Assembly: GCA_030737875.1 (NCBI GenBank)
Contig: CM060910.1
Location: 65,604,501 to 65,668,500, forward strand
DNA: 64,000 nucleotides
Reading direction: 5' to 3'
DNA from: Allium sativum
Lineage: Eukaryota > Streptophyta > Magnoliopsida > Asparagales > Amaryllidaceae
The notes beneath the pieces are model-generated. The model was not told where the DNA came from and made no database searches. It saw only the letters and a program-made list of their open reading frames with translations. Positions 10,523 through 22,810 of the stretch are shown in pieces (the stretch's first letter is position 1; each line of letters starts with the position of its first letter). The position numbers were made by a program, and so were the translations under genes.

Positions 10523-10945
10523 ATGGTTTTTGTTAAGGTGTCACCATTAAGAAAAGTAGTCCATTTTGGATCAGTAGGAAAGTTGGCACCGAGGTTCGTA
10601 GGACCCTTTCCAATTACGGAGAGGATTGGACAGATGGCATATAGAGTAAAGTTATCAAAGAAGCTCAGCAGAGTTCATGACATGTTTCACTTTTCGCATT
10701 TGCTTAAGTGTTTACATGATACGACGGAAGTGGTAGAGCCAAGCACACTCGAAGAAGTGGAAGTAGAGTGCAATGCCACAATCAGACGAGCTCCTACACG
10801 CATTCTCGGATCGAAGGTCAAAAAGCTTCGCAACAAAGAGGTCAAGTTGGTCAAAGTGCAATAGGGAGATGATCAAAGAGACGCGACTTGGGAGACGGAA
10901 GACAAAATGCGTATGTTGTACCCTTTCCTTTTTAGGGTATGTTTC
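10523..10945 (+). pseudogene. pol: element A pol: integrase C-terminal domain and chromodomain
   Basis: The GPF/Y module is seen as LAPRFVGPFPITERIGQMAYRVKL followed by SRVHDMFHFSHLLKC. After about 45 residues a chromodomain-like segment follows: RILGSKVKKLRNKEVKLVKVQ, then a TAG at 10862-10864 exactly where the aromatic Trp of the chromodomain cage is expected, then the conserved DATWE segment in the same frame. Chromodomains of this clade target integration to modified chromatin. The nonsense change (TGG to TAG) removes the end of the domain. The domain combination places the element in the Tekay/Del branch. Confidence 0.88.
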
Positions 10946-11538
10946 AGTTTCTCCTTTTTCTACCGCTTTGTTGACAATTGTCCTATCTTTTAGTATTATA
11001 TTTGCGATGACATCTTCGATCTTTAGTTAGGAATAACCCTATGGTTGCAAACATGTGTTTGATACATGTTATGTTTGGTGGATGGAAATGGATGCAAGTG
11101 GTTGCTAGTGTTTGCTTGTGGATGCATGTACACACACATTAGGCACTAGATCGGCTCAATCACCTTCATGTTGCATATAAATGCATGTGCATATCTAAAT
11201 TAATGGATGTATAATGGTTGTGTTATCATATGGATGCTTCATTTTGATGAATGGTTATGCACACATGTAAAAATAATACGTATCGATAGGATTCTTTTGC
11301 ATACATAATGGACGCATGGCACTATCATGATTTGCATTAAAGAGGTCAACTGAATCAGTGGACCGCCTAATCTTTGCATTAGATAAGGAACATATACAAA
11401 CATTTTTGCATAAGTTCATATAGCATTAGAAATTTCTTTAAGGACAATGGATGCTTGTGGATGATGGTTGAGTAGATGGATGATTGGTTGGTAGGATACA
11501 TTCTTCTTAACTTAGAGATTTCGGGGACGAAATCCTTT
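10946..11538 (+). other. 3' untranslated region of element A
   Basis: Non-coding stretch between the chromodomain and the polypurine tract. It contains repeated GGATGCA/GGTTG words, such as GTGGATGGAAATGGATGCAAGTGG. The same region, clearly homologous, is found in element D at about 50085-50570, which ties the two elements to one lineage. Confidence 0.75.
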
Positions 11539-11552
11539 AAGGAGGGGGAGAA
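11539..11552 (+). other. polypurine tract of element A
   Basis: AAGGAGGGGGAGAA lies directly before the 3' LTR and after the conserved TTTCGGGGACGAAATCC block. It is the plus-strand primer site. Confidence 0.9.
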
Positions 11553-14500
11553 TGTAACACCCCGTAATTTTATAACATTAAAATTCACAAATTAAAGTAT
11601 ACTTAATTTTTAGAAGAAGAATTATGTGAAATGGGTTGCACTATTATGTTCGTCTCAAAATTTTGGGTCAAGATAGATATTCGGTTTGCATAAAACGGAT
11701 AACTTATGAAGAAGTTATTAAGCCTTGAAGTTTGTATGCATATGAGAGAAATATTTATGTATATATATATATATATATATATATTCAAAAAAAGTTCAAA
11801 ACATCGAATCGGGAGGGGGAATGGCCGAACCACACCATTTTTGGAGTCGACCCAAACTCCACTGGGTCGACTAGGGGTCGATCTAGGGTGTTTAGCTGTC
11901 AACCCGTGGCCCAATTCGCCCTCAGGGCTGATGTGGCATCTGACTGGTCCTAATAGTTCTGGTTATCCCTAGGTTAATCCGACGGCTCTTGTTAAATTAA
12001 ACTTATATAAAAACACTCCTAAACCCCTAACCCTAATCACATTAATTCATAACAAGTGCCGCCATGCCGTCAATGGAGAACCTAGAGTAGTGGCCATACA
12101 CTTTCAACCCTAAAGCAAGATAGAAGCTTGAATCAAAATCAAATCAAATCTAAATAACGATTAGTCTACAGCATAGGCGAGCAATTCAGTTTCAGAATAC
12201 AGATCCCAGAAAGACAAGACTATTCTTTTTAATTGTGAGTATGATAGCTTTCACAAATTAATTAATTAATTTAATTATGATAAGATATAATTGGGATTAC
12301 AAGAATATGATTTTGAATCATGTGATGTAAATTATATGTATGTTTGTGGTGTTGAATCATATGTTAGTCTTATGCAAGTTGGATCATATGTTAGTTCTTA
12401 TGCAAGTTGAATCATATATCTTATGCAAGTTTGTGATGATTGGATCATATATTCATGTATGAATCTTATGCAAGTTTGGATTGTTAAAATATATGTGAGA
12501 CATGTATATGCATATGCTAGTTTATGTGACATTAACCATTATGCCTAGATCCATATGCGAGTTTACATCTTTATGTTTAGACCCATATGCAAGTTTATAT
12601 CTTTATGTCTAGATGTATATGCAAGTTTACATCTTTATGTTTAGATCTATATGCAAGTTTACATCTTTATGTTTAGATCCGTATGCAAGTTCACACCTTT
12701 GTGTTTGGATCTATAGCAGTACATAAGTTATGCAAGTTTATGCCCATTACCTATGCTAGTTTTGTATCATATGCTAGTTTGAATGAAATTCATATGCAAG
12801 TTACTGGCTATGTAATCTTATGTCATGATCCTTGGATCTATTTTATGTGTTATGTGATGTTGTTTTTCCTTTTTATAAGTTAAACTAATTGCGATTCTAA
12901 CATATGTCATATGAAAACGTATGAATAGCGCGGGGATGATGGGATGATAATGAATATACATAAATTGTGAATTGGCATAAAATGGCCTTAAAAGGCATAT
13001 AATTAATTTGAGACATTAATTGGCATAATTGGTATTTATGGACATAATTTTAAGAGACAATTATGAACATAAATAAATTTGGAATTTATTGACAAATTTG
13101 AATAGGGATATTAATCCAATTTGGGGTTAAATAAAGATGTATAATAATTAACGGCCTAAGACACGAGGTTAGACTCTTTTGTGGTATAAGACTACCCGAA
13201 CCCGCCCGACAAATTCGTCAGCCACAAATGTCAGTCTAATGTGAGAGGTCAAAGGCATGAATTAAATGCGTAACAATTGTAAAGACACGAGGTTAGGCTC
13301 GTTTGCAGTATAAGACTGCCCGGACCCGCCCGGCAAATCCAGCAACCGCAAATGTCAGCCTAATGTGGGAAGTCTTTAAAAGGTTATAGTTCTAATGAAT
13401 TAATTAACACTTAACCTGATAAACATATGGTGGGACATGGGGGGTTAAGTGGGTGCCTTGGGTGACATGTGAAATTAAGTGGGTGCCTTGGGTGGCATGT
13501 GAAATACAATTAGATGCACTTAACCAAGACTGAAACATCCAAGAAGACATGAATAAGAATGGGGTTAAGTGGGGAAACCTTAGTGGGGACAATGCATAGG
13601 TGGAAGGCTTGTGTCAAGCATGGGGGCCCTTTTCAACCCAGTAACCCATTAAGTATCTTTGTGAGCTCGACCCAAGTCGAAGACAGGACACACTTACTGG
13701 ATTTGAATGTAAGACGTCAAAACGGGTTAGCGGTGGCAACGCAAGTCCAATGGGGTCATGTGCGTGCGTGGGCCCGGGCTGGTAGGTAAGATGTTGTTGC
13801 ATCGTGTAGATATAAGCCGTGCATCTTTAGTGGTTTCGGGTTGCCACTTTGGGGAGTGATACACCCCACTGTGGGACCAGTACGGGTATCTACGAGTACG
13901 GGTATCTACCAGTGTGGGTACAACAAGCGGAGATAGGGGCAGACGACACCTATGAAGGCATCTAGGGGTACACGAAACTACCATTATCATTATTAAGTTC
14001 TGTAGGCGGGATCAACTTTTAGGGTGAGTAGTGGTGGTGCAGTATAGTAATTATCCTATAGTGATTAGGAATGAGATTAACGCCAGAATATTCCTCTTAT
14101 TTTTTTTTGTTATGCCCACAGGTTTAATGGTCATATCTTATCTTATCAGCTTATGCCTTATCCTAGTTACTTTAATAATTATATTTTTAAAGTTATTATA
14201 CTCGCCAGACTTTATGTCTAACCCCCTTGTTTTTGCCTCTTTTCTTCCTCCCTCCTAGGTTCTTAGGGTGGGAATAGTAATAGTGGAGCTTGATCTCGGA
14301 TCTCTTTCTCTCTCTTTCGGAAGTGATTGGATTGCTGAAAGTAAAGTTGAGGTCATCTCTTTTATGGCTACTTGTGTTGGGGTTTATGCTTTTTATTTTA
14401 TGTACTCTGAAACAATTTATCAAAATAGATATTAAGTGTACTTGGTTTATGAAGTTGTTGTAATCAAACTATTTCTCCGCTGCAATAAAAGTTGTTTTAA

Positions 14501-14620
14501 AATTTTCAAGTACCATTATTTATATCTGTCTTGTTATATTCTATTCTATACACTAAATACGCTCTATGGAAGTTAATGCATTCCCTTTGTGAGTGACATT
14601 AATGGACGTGGGTTGTTACA
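11553..14620 (+). repeat. 3' LTR of element A
   Basis: It matches 3234-6318 throughout and ends TTACA immediately before the duplicated ATCAA. Differences include the length of the TA run (11761-11784), the layout of the TATGCAAGTT array, and scattered transitions. Hairpin copies are at 13160-13250 and 13284-13374. Confidence 0.95.
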
Positions 14621-14625
14621 ATCAA

Positions 14626-15304
14626 CATACACCACGGGGTCAAGCCCCTCCACGTATTCACGATAAAGTCGAAATCCTACATCCAGAAGTTCATGTCCAC
14701 AAGCCTACATTCAGAAGTTGCCCTCAAGAATTCAAGCATCATAACCAAATGCACCTAAGGCGGTCGAAGGTCAAGCGCCCGAGACCAAGAATAAAACGAT
14801 CGGCCAAAAGCCCAGGCGGGCCCGATAGCCATGCAATGGAAGGGGCCCAGAACCATTATAAATAGGACCCCAGGGATCACATTAGAGGGGACTTCTCTTA
14901 CTTTTTGTATCCTCAGAAGCAACTTAGAAAATAACATCAATGGAGAATTCCACTCTATGACATTTATGTATTTCCATTAAAAGCTTAATGAAAGGAGATC
15001 TTCTTATAAGAAAATTGCTTTGTAAGTGCGTACTTTTATTTCTCTAACTGTTATAGTCGCAGTTCATTATCCATTCTACAGAGAAGCTTAAGTTTGTATC
15101 CATCAACACCCTCGAATGGCGGTCGAACCTCAATCACTGAGCCTAGATCCGATCTGGTAGTCCTCAGTGAGCCTGCATCTTAGAGCCCTAGCATCCCACT
15201 CCCCTACTAAAGTAAATCGGGAAAGAGGACCAATCCTCCTGATTTCCCCTCAATATTCGTCCCCGCTGATCCACTTTCGATGTTGACAAAAAATATCGTT
15301 AACA
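14626..15304 (+). repeat. 3' LTR of element E, right part
   Basis: It resumes directly after the ATCAA duplication of element A and ends near GTTAACA. A TATA box (TATAAATA, 14857-14864) preceded by GC-rich sequence and followed by a pyrimidine-rich leader marks the promoter. The CTCGAATGGCGGTCGAACC and GATCCGATCTGG segments downstream look like R/U5 sequence. The right boundary is set by the TG...CA rule and could be off by a few bases. Confidence 0.55.
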
Positions 15305-15317
15305 CTAATAAATACTC

Positions 15318-15450
15318 AAATTTCAATCGACTACTGATTACAGATTGCTTTTCATTATGATTGGCAACTTGCGGCCGATTGTAATGAAGAGTTCAATGTT
15401 TTTTCATTACAATCATTGTCGATTGCAACCAATAACAACGTTGATTGAAA
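15318..15450. repeat. imperfect foldback (possible small MITE)
   Basis: The centre is a perfect 11-bp inverted repeat, GATTGTAATGA (15377-15387) and TCATTACAATC (15404-15414), with a 16-nt loop. Outer arms TTTCAATCGAC and GTTGATTGAAAG continue the symmetry with mismatches. No clear target duplication was found, so MITE status is a guess. Confidence 0.4.
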
Positions 15451-17913
15451 GTGATTTTTTTTGGATATTTCTCCCTTTTTTGGCTAAATAGTAACACTTA
15501 AATACAACTAGAAATGACAATGAAACATGTCGAGGTGAGTATTCTGTCACCCAGACCCGTCTTAGGTTCTTGAGTCACATCCCAGATCGGCCCAGTAGAC
15601 CTAGTATGGTTTTGATAATTTGCCCCCAAAGCCAAAATTGTACTGGTAAAAGTAGACCCGACCCGCCTCCAGAATCAATGAATTTATTTACCAATACATA
15701 TAAATTTATTTATTTATAATTTTGTCACTAAATAGTAAATTAAATACAAGTAAAAATGTGCTTACAATGATAAGAAATATAATAAATTGAACTGTACTTT
15801 TCTTTATAATAAAAACTCAAAATATATGCATTTGTTAATAATTATGATTGATACGACTTAATATTATGATTTTTTTTAATAACTTTATTGATTGAAAGTT
15901 TATAATTTTTGTATGATGATCATTTACACCTGAAAATATTAAAAGTAATCCCGGCACGGATGATGGTTTTGAAGGGATCAAAATAGAGGCGGATCACACG
16001 GTCTAAACCCTAATCCCAGCCCGTAGCCTTTACTCCCAATGTCCTTTGCCAAAGACGAGTCTCGTTCTGATTCTTCATACATACAACTGACCCGTAGCAA
16101 GGCATTCTTCAGCTTCTTTGTTCTCAGATCACTAGGATCCCTTTTTTCTTTTGCGAAAATTGGATTTGCAGTTTTCGTCAGTATTGAAAAGGTGCCAAAT
16201 TTTCTATTGTTTTTCCTAATTGCTATATTAGTGTAGCACATTAATCGTCTTGAACGCTCCCTTTTGATTTCAAAAAATGTCAATATCAGAATTGAATTTG
16301 GCCACGATTTTCCCTCTCTTACTTTCCATACTAGTGTAGCACATTTCCTATTGTTTTTTCTGTTTACTATATGCGAAACGAGAAACTGAATTTGGTTCTA
16401 TAGAAATGATGACATGTTGATTTAGCCTTTTTGCTGGATGCAGTTATCGTAGGGAGTCTATTAGGCTTAAGTATACAGACTGCTTCAAAAGTGTTTTTTC
16501 CACTAAAGTAATCCTGATTACATTTACTGGTGATTTGCCCCTTTACAACGTTTTCATTTTGTTTTAGCAATTTTTTTTGATGCATTGGCTAAATAATTCT
16601 CTTTAAGAATAATGTATAGTATAGCACTGAATCAATTTTGTTCACGATTATTAAAGCATAAGCTAATTTTAGTTTTCAACAAGACATCCTCTTCTTAAAA
16701 TGAATTAATGCGAAATGAATGTTTCATACATATTAAATTTTGTTTAAGATTAAATCAAATCAATTAAATGCTCTAAATAATTTTGTATTGAATGCTTTAA
16801 TGTTATTAGTTCCAATTCTATTATGAAAGTATTTTTTACTCAAAATTTTAACTAGTTCAGGTGCTTGTAGAGTTGTCTTGTCAAAATGTGTCATATTGAG
16901 TTCACAATTAAAATCCTCCTCCTCGTAATTTGTAAATGAATTTTTTGTGTAAGCATTCTCTTGCTAGCTTTTAAGGGAGATCAATCAAATTAATTGAAAC
17001 TTCAGGAATAAATTATATTAAACTATTTAATGCATTTAGTCAGCTTTCAGATCTCGAATTGACATCTCGCTTTATATTTAGGGATCAGAGATCAAGGGTG
17101 ATACTGATGTATTACAATTACAAATTCATGTTTGGAATCTCGCACAAGCACAAAAAGTGAATGTCGAGAAGAGGAGGTTCGAAATTTAGGTTTTAGTTGT
17201 TATACTAAAATATGTATGTGTTTAAAGCTAACGAAATCACATTTGATTTTAGAATGTAATTATTAATTAGATTAGTGTGTAACTTGTGCATTGCACACGA
17301 TAATATTTAAAGAAAATATTACGTATACTCTACTTATTACTAAAAAGTATGTGTAATATATGATAAATTTATCATGATACATCAATCTTAAACTAAAATG
17401 ACATCGGTCGCTCATATATAAGGTTGATTGTATGTACGTGAACTTTTCATTTTTTCAAAGAATTTATAAATAGATGATAGTTGGATAATTGAATAAACTA
17501 AAATAATGATTAGTATAACTAATTAAATATAAGAAGTTGAATGCAAAAAGTTAGAGAAAACTATGCGGGTCCTTGTACAAATTCGTAATAGAGAAGAGGG
17601 AGATAATGTTATATGTCTAATAGTCGTAGGAAGTTATGCGTACAACTTTGATAGTTACAAAACAATGTTATATATGATTTAGTTAAATCATGAGTTGGGT
17701 ATGTTTTGATGAGATGTTGAAAATGAGAATGTTATATAATCTATTTTTATCAGTATAAGCTATGAGTTCACTTTTGTAAGTACAAACTTATCTTTCAAAA
17801 GTTGTTAAAAATGGAACCATGTTATGTATCGTACAATTTTTTTGATAAATGAATTAGAAATTAAAAGAGTTATTGTTATTTATTATATATTTTATGTTAT
17901 ATGATTTAAATGT

Positions 17914-17939
17914 TTATATATATATATATATATATATAT
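17914..17939. repeat. (TA)n microsatellite
   Basis: About 13 uninterrupted TA units in AT-rich sequence. Confidence 0.9.
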
Positions 17940-18856
17940 CTGAATAACAAATATTTTTTTTCTTTAGTATATGAATGTTGTGTATTTTATGATTTTCCTA
18001 TTTTTTATGACTTATTAGATGTATTAATAAATATTAGTAAACACTATCCATCTAAATAGTTAGGATTTAAAATTTCACAATTAGTTGAATATATGGATTT
18101 GAATGTAAAATATTAGATGATAACCTAGAAGAGTTTCTAAATAATTGTAAAAAAAATTAAAATTTAGGTATTTGAAGTTAATAAATATTATAGTGGAATT
18201 TATGGTTAAATTCATTTAACAAATAAATTATAAAATAAATATGTTATTGTTGTAAATGAATATAATTAATGTTGTATGATTTACTCATATTTTCATATAA
18301 ATAGGCACATCAATAGTTAAGTTCAGATTTAGATAGCGGTTTTTCCGTATTCATATTTGCATCCACTTCCAAAATCATTTTCAGACATTGAATATCTGCA
18401 TTCGTGGATATAGATGGATATCAAATAAATATTTTATCTTCTAATGATTGATAAATCAAGAAACATAAATTAAATTTTTTAGTTTAATACAAGGTTTTCT
18501 TTAACCTTGATTATTAAAGTACTTAAAAAACAAATAAAAGGATAATAAATAGTTCGAGTAGTTAATATGCATTCAGTGTGTATAATCTGAACTTTGAAGT
18601 TAATAGAATATTAAATAAATATCTTCATTATACTAAAACACGTAGAATTTGGACAATAATCTTAAAAAAAATTGAATGGATAATTTCAGATTCAGATGAC
18701 TTCCTATTCACATCTGCATTAGTTTTTTCGAATTTCGAATACTTATCCGCTCTTCGTATACATTTGAATGATTTTTTTAAAAAAAATCAATTTGTTGATA
18801 TACTCGTAATTGTTACCTTTATCTTTTAAGATTTACTAATAAATATTAGTTGACTT

Positions 18857-20395
18857 AGTATTACCTGACCTTTTGGCTCGCTATCAGAAGCTATTTGAAT
18901 TACGAAGACTCGATGAATATCAAGGCTAATGACTCAGAAACATCATCCAAAGGTCTAGAGATTAAGTTCGGATAGCTTCATGTGATGACAATCACTTTAG
19001 CTCGTCAAAACTTTATCTGAGAACTCTTCCAATGAGAGATCTACAAGATCGATATAACCAATATCGGGAAATTGGTACAACTCCGAGACAAACCGACATA
19101 ATAACTCTACTCCAACAATCAAATGACCATAACTCACCATCCAGTGATCCAAACAACTTGAAACTTCATAGGACAAGTCAAGGCATATAGTGGTACCTAC
19201 AGAAGAGATTGCAAGATCCTAGCCTTCAATATGAGGGATCAATACCGATCTTTATAAAGGGATCGAGCTCGATCACTCACTTAACCTGATTTGGTCCCTC
19301 AACAATGGTTCTCTAACTTTTCTACCTAACCTGCATTTATAATTACCCGTTGCATAGATGAAAAATGGATTTGCTGACATTTTTTTACTTTGGCATATTT
19401 TATTCGAATTTTACTGATCTGTCAACTTGTAACCTTGTAATTCAACATTAATGTGAACAAGTATTCCAAATGACATAGGTATAACAACATCGAACAACTA
19501 TAAATCTCTGTTTCTTTATATTACATTTCCATTGTTTTTTTTTCATTTTTCATTTATTTTAGTTTAAGTGTTCATTGAGCGTTGTGCCAAATTCAAGGTT
19601 TTAAATCTCGGATATTGATCGTGTTTTGTCTCGACGGTTTTAGAGACATGATCTCATACCGGGGGAGATCTCGAATGAGATGAATCTATCTTAGGGTTTG
19701 TCTTGGATTTCCATCTTGGTTTTGGAAGCTCATATCGGAACAATATCGGGATACATGATATATTAAAAACTGATATTCTTGCACTATAATTTTCATGGAT
19801 GCTACTAGAAAAATAATAACTTACACTTGAATTGCAAAATCACTTCATTGTTCTTAATTTATGAAAGAATATTCCTATTCATAAATCACAATATGCTAAA
19901 ATAAAAAAATAACACAATATGAATAGATTAGTGCTTACAACTTATGATCGATGAATAAGAATTATTATTTGACAAAGAACATAAAAAAGATATAAAATAT
20001 TAAACAGTGCAACATAAGTAGAACATAAAATACATAATTTCATATGTAACATACTAGTTAAACAAATGAACCATAAGCATTGTAGAAAATATATGAATGT
20101 ATGGTATGGTCGTTTAACATGCAAAATATAAAACAGCATGAGATTATCGTGACTAGACTTGAGTTTTTTAATTTATTATTTTGATTTATGCATTGGTTTA
20201 AATTTTAACCAAAAAACCAAGATTTCAGTCGATATTTCAGTATCTCATCTCGATCGATATATCATTTGACATTGCAATATCTCAGACAATATATTCAAAA
20301 TATATTTATAGTGATATTTGCTATTTCATTTCGGAAGGAGCCGGAAAAGAGATCCTAGCGAAGATCTTGGGCAATATTTTCGAGATCTGTAATGG
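18857..20395 (+). repeat. probable 5' LTR of element H
   Basis: LTR-like sequence with a TATA-like TTTATAAAG and a GATCGAGCTCGATCACTCAC segment near 19250-19280, followed by an AT-rich part that may contain an unrelated insert (about 19600-20340). After it, AGTGCTTTCAATAAGAG (from about 20424) resembles the phrase that follows the 5' LTR in Tat elements. No clear primer binding site was found. The 3' copy is truncated, so LTR identity cannot be tested here. Confidence 0.35.
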
Positions 20396-22206
20396 TGACC
20401 AAACTTTGATATCAGTATTCTAGTGCTTTCAATAAGAGATTAAAAAACTCAGGTCTTCTACCTTTTAGTCATTCAAGTTTCTGAATCTTCTCAAAATTTC
20501 CTAGGATCTACTTAAGAAGCTTAAAGGCATGGTGAAAAAGAACTCTCAAGCTATTTGACCTTCTTGTGTTGATCATGATGATGCTTTGATCCAGAGCAGC
20601 CTTCTGATAACGCTAGTGCTATTGTTAATGCTCTTGCCATGACCGAGATGACCACTTCATCCAATCTTAACGCTTCAGTTATTCAATACCAGATGTAATC
20701 TGTGATGAAGAAGCTGAGGGTTACACAGATTCAGCTTAACCAGTAGATCGAACAAATTATTAAACTGATGCAATGGCTGAAACAATCCACTCGAAGGGAT
20801 ATCAGCCGCTTCGAGGGAAATAGGAGTGCTTCAACCCCTAGCAGCTATGTCTTCGAAAGTTCTTCATGTGACTTCCACGGCAATGCCTGAAGCTAGATGA
20901 GAATGATATCTCAAGATAGCGTAGGAGCCGCCACCACAGAGGGAACGAACTAACTTGGACATTCCCGGTTCAGAGCCGATCTTACTCGTGAGACCAGGAT
21001 CAAACCCCCTTACAGAGGGCCCTATGCTACTACTATCCAAAACTTAGTTTCTAAGCCAAGTAGTCCCTGCTCAGCCTTCCCAAAACTAACCTAAAAGTGT
21101 TGTTCAACTTCTTGATGATGGTCTTCACTCGAGGAGACACCGCAAAAGACCCACTCCAGAGTTGGATCACGATGGACGGAATCAGACAATTCCAAACTCT
21201 TAATCTCACCACCATGATCCGTAGGACCATAAGAGAGTCACATAGTTACACGGACGACTGGGGAACCGGTACGAGACGTAATCCATTTACAAAAATTGTT
21301 CTCAATCGTCGAATTACCTCAGCGATTTAATATGTCATAGTTCGTGGCATACTCAGGAAAAACCAGTCCACAACAGTTTCTTAACCGATACGAGTGATAT
21401 GGATTCAGCTCAAACCATTGATATGGTAAAGTGCAAATGCTTTCCTATATTCCTCGAGAGCATGGCTCAGCTATGCTACTCGCGATTTCTGCTAAAAACT
21501 GTATCTACATTCGATTAACTTGCTAGAAAATTGGCGGAGCAGTTCAGGATGTATGCCACCAGACTCAAGGATATTTTGATTATATCCAACATAATTTAGA
21601 GAGCTCAAGAATCCTTGAAAAACTACATAGAAAAATTCAACAATGCTCTCATTGAGGTTGATGATCCTCAGCTAACCGTTGTTTTAATCACACTTATTAA
21701 GGGCGTTCACCTTGAAAATAACTTCAGGTAGTGGCTCGAACGAAAACCTCTAAGGAGCTTGGGGTGATTTTATGAAAAAATCAGCCAATACCTACGTCAA
21801 GAAGAAGCACATAGAAACAGGCTATCGAAGGCTATCCCTACAATCTTTAACAAGACATTGTGAAAAGCAATGTCGCTATTAATCAAATTAGAGATTGCTC
21901 TGGAAAGGTCAATATGAATGTCCAAAATAAGCCTAAAACAGGACGACAACTCCTCTGAAGGCCGCGACAAAAAAAGGAATTGAAGGACCAATCTAGATTT
22001 TCTTCGTATAAATAACTACACTCCTACGAAGTTGGAGACTATTTATCTTGAAACTTGTAACACTATATGGTACAAGAAGCCCAATTTGAGGGAATTCATG
22101 TAAAGGGAAAAGCAGTTAGACAAATATAATAGATTCCATGAGATGTATGGTTAAAATGCCAATGACTGTCAATACCTCAAAGAAAAGCTCATACGTAAAA
22201 AGCATC

Positions 22207-22214
22207 TTGAGCAA
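22207..22214. repeat. 8-bp target duplication of the MITE (left)
   Basis: TTGAGCAA, repeated exactly at 22702-22709. Confidence 0.9.
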
Positions 22215-22701
22215 TAGGGGTGAGCGTTTGGTTGGTTTGGTTTATCCGATGATGAAAATTTTCAAACCAAACTAAAACCAATAAAAATGAAAATCAAACC
22301 AACCAAATTAATTTTGGTTGGTTTGGTTGGTTATCCGATTAAACTGAACTAAAGATGTTTTACACATTGTGTTTGAAATATTCACTATAATTTGAAATAA
22401 ATTATAAATATATGATTAGAGTGTTATTATTTGTTATCTTTATGTTTTTTCAATATTAATTTTTACACATAGGTAATGTTTAGTACAAACTTAAATAATT
22501 AAACTAAACTAAAATATTTATTATAATACCGATAATTTGGAAAATACAGTAAATGTTCTGTTAATTCATTTAAACCAATAACAGAACTTAATATTTTTTC
22601 AGGCTGATTACAAACCGTTTATATTCAAAACCAAACCAAATCGACCAAAATAAATTGGTTTGGATAGTTTATTTGGTTCAACAAAATAATGATCACCCCT
22701 A
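22215..22701. mobile_element. hAT-type MITE, 487 bp
   Basis: The terminal inverted repeats are TAGGGGTGAGC at the left and its complement GATCACCCCTA at the right (one internal difference). The flanking 8-bp direct repeat TTGAGCAA is perfect. An 8-bp duplication with a TAGGGGTG terminus is characteristic of hAT-superfamily non-autonomous elements. The interior is AT-rich, has sub-terminal repeats of TTGGTTTGGTT and its complement AACCAAACCAA, and encodes nothing. Confidence 0.93.
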
Positions 22702-22810
22702 TTGAGCAATACGTTCAAGCTCAAGCTCCGAAGGATGAAGCACAAGTTACGGCACCCACACTAGCTCACGAGGAATCAAGGTCGTCTAATTCTGACCCCT
22801 CAGTGGGGAA

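Larger units (their letters stand above)
3234..14620 (+). mobile_element. element A: complete Tekay/Del-type Ty3/Gypsy chromovirus retrotransposon (inactive)
   Basis: All structural parts are present: two LTRs of 3085 and 3068 bp, both starting TGTAAC and ending TTACA; an initiator-Met tRNA type primer binding site (TGGTATCAGAGC); gag; protease; reverse transcriptase; RNase H; integrase; a C-terminal chromodomain; and a polypurine tract before the 3' LTR. The target duplication ATCAA is perfect on both sides (3229-3233, 14621-14625), so the element has not recombined since insertion. Domain order PR-RT-RH-INT-chromodomain with long LTRs fits the Tekay/Del lineage. Stops, frameshifts and an RT catalytic-site change make it non-functional. 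The two LTRs differ by roughly one base in 20 to 30 where I compared them by eye, so the insertion is not recent. Confidence 0.95.
15305..18855. other. AT-rich non-coding region
   Basis: I see no gene in these 3.5 kb. ORFs up to about 100 codons (for example around 15978-16283) have no recognisable motif. The GC-richer patch at 15960-16150 contains CTAAACCCTAATCCC and could be a promoter or leader remnant of a gene or LTR. A related phrase (TAGTGTAGCACAT) occurs twice, near 16230 and 16332. A foldback and a TA microsatellite are listed separately. Confidence 0.5.
20529..22805 (+). pseudogene. gag: gag of Tat-like element H, broken and carrying a MITE
   Basis: The conserved second half of a Tat-type Gag is readable across three frames. 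A capsid segment (about 21420-21720) reads LARKLAEQFRMYATRLKDI, then ESLKNYIEKFNNALIEVDD. It is followed by the KAISQY-like tail near 21780-21830 and the linker KYNRFHEMYG-NANDCQYLKEK (about 22120-22200), which matches the cysteine/histidine linker of this lineage. Many stops occur. Removing the MITE at 22215-22701 and one target copy joins HLEQ to YVQAQAPKDEAQ in frame, so the gag was still readable there when the MITE arrived. The N-terminal start at ATG 20529 is uncertain. Confidence 0.65.

Noticed and set aside
18578..18829. 83-codon plus-strand ORF in AT-rich DNA
   Set aside because: Composition is that of random AT-rich sequence, and it has no family resemblance or promoter context.
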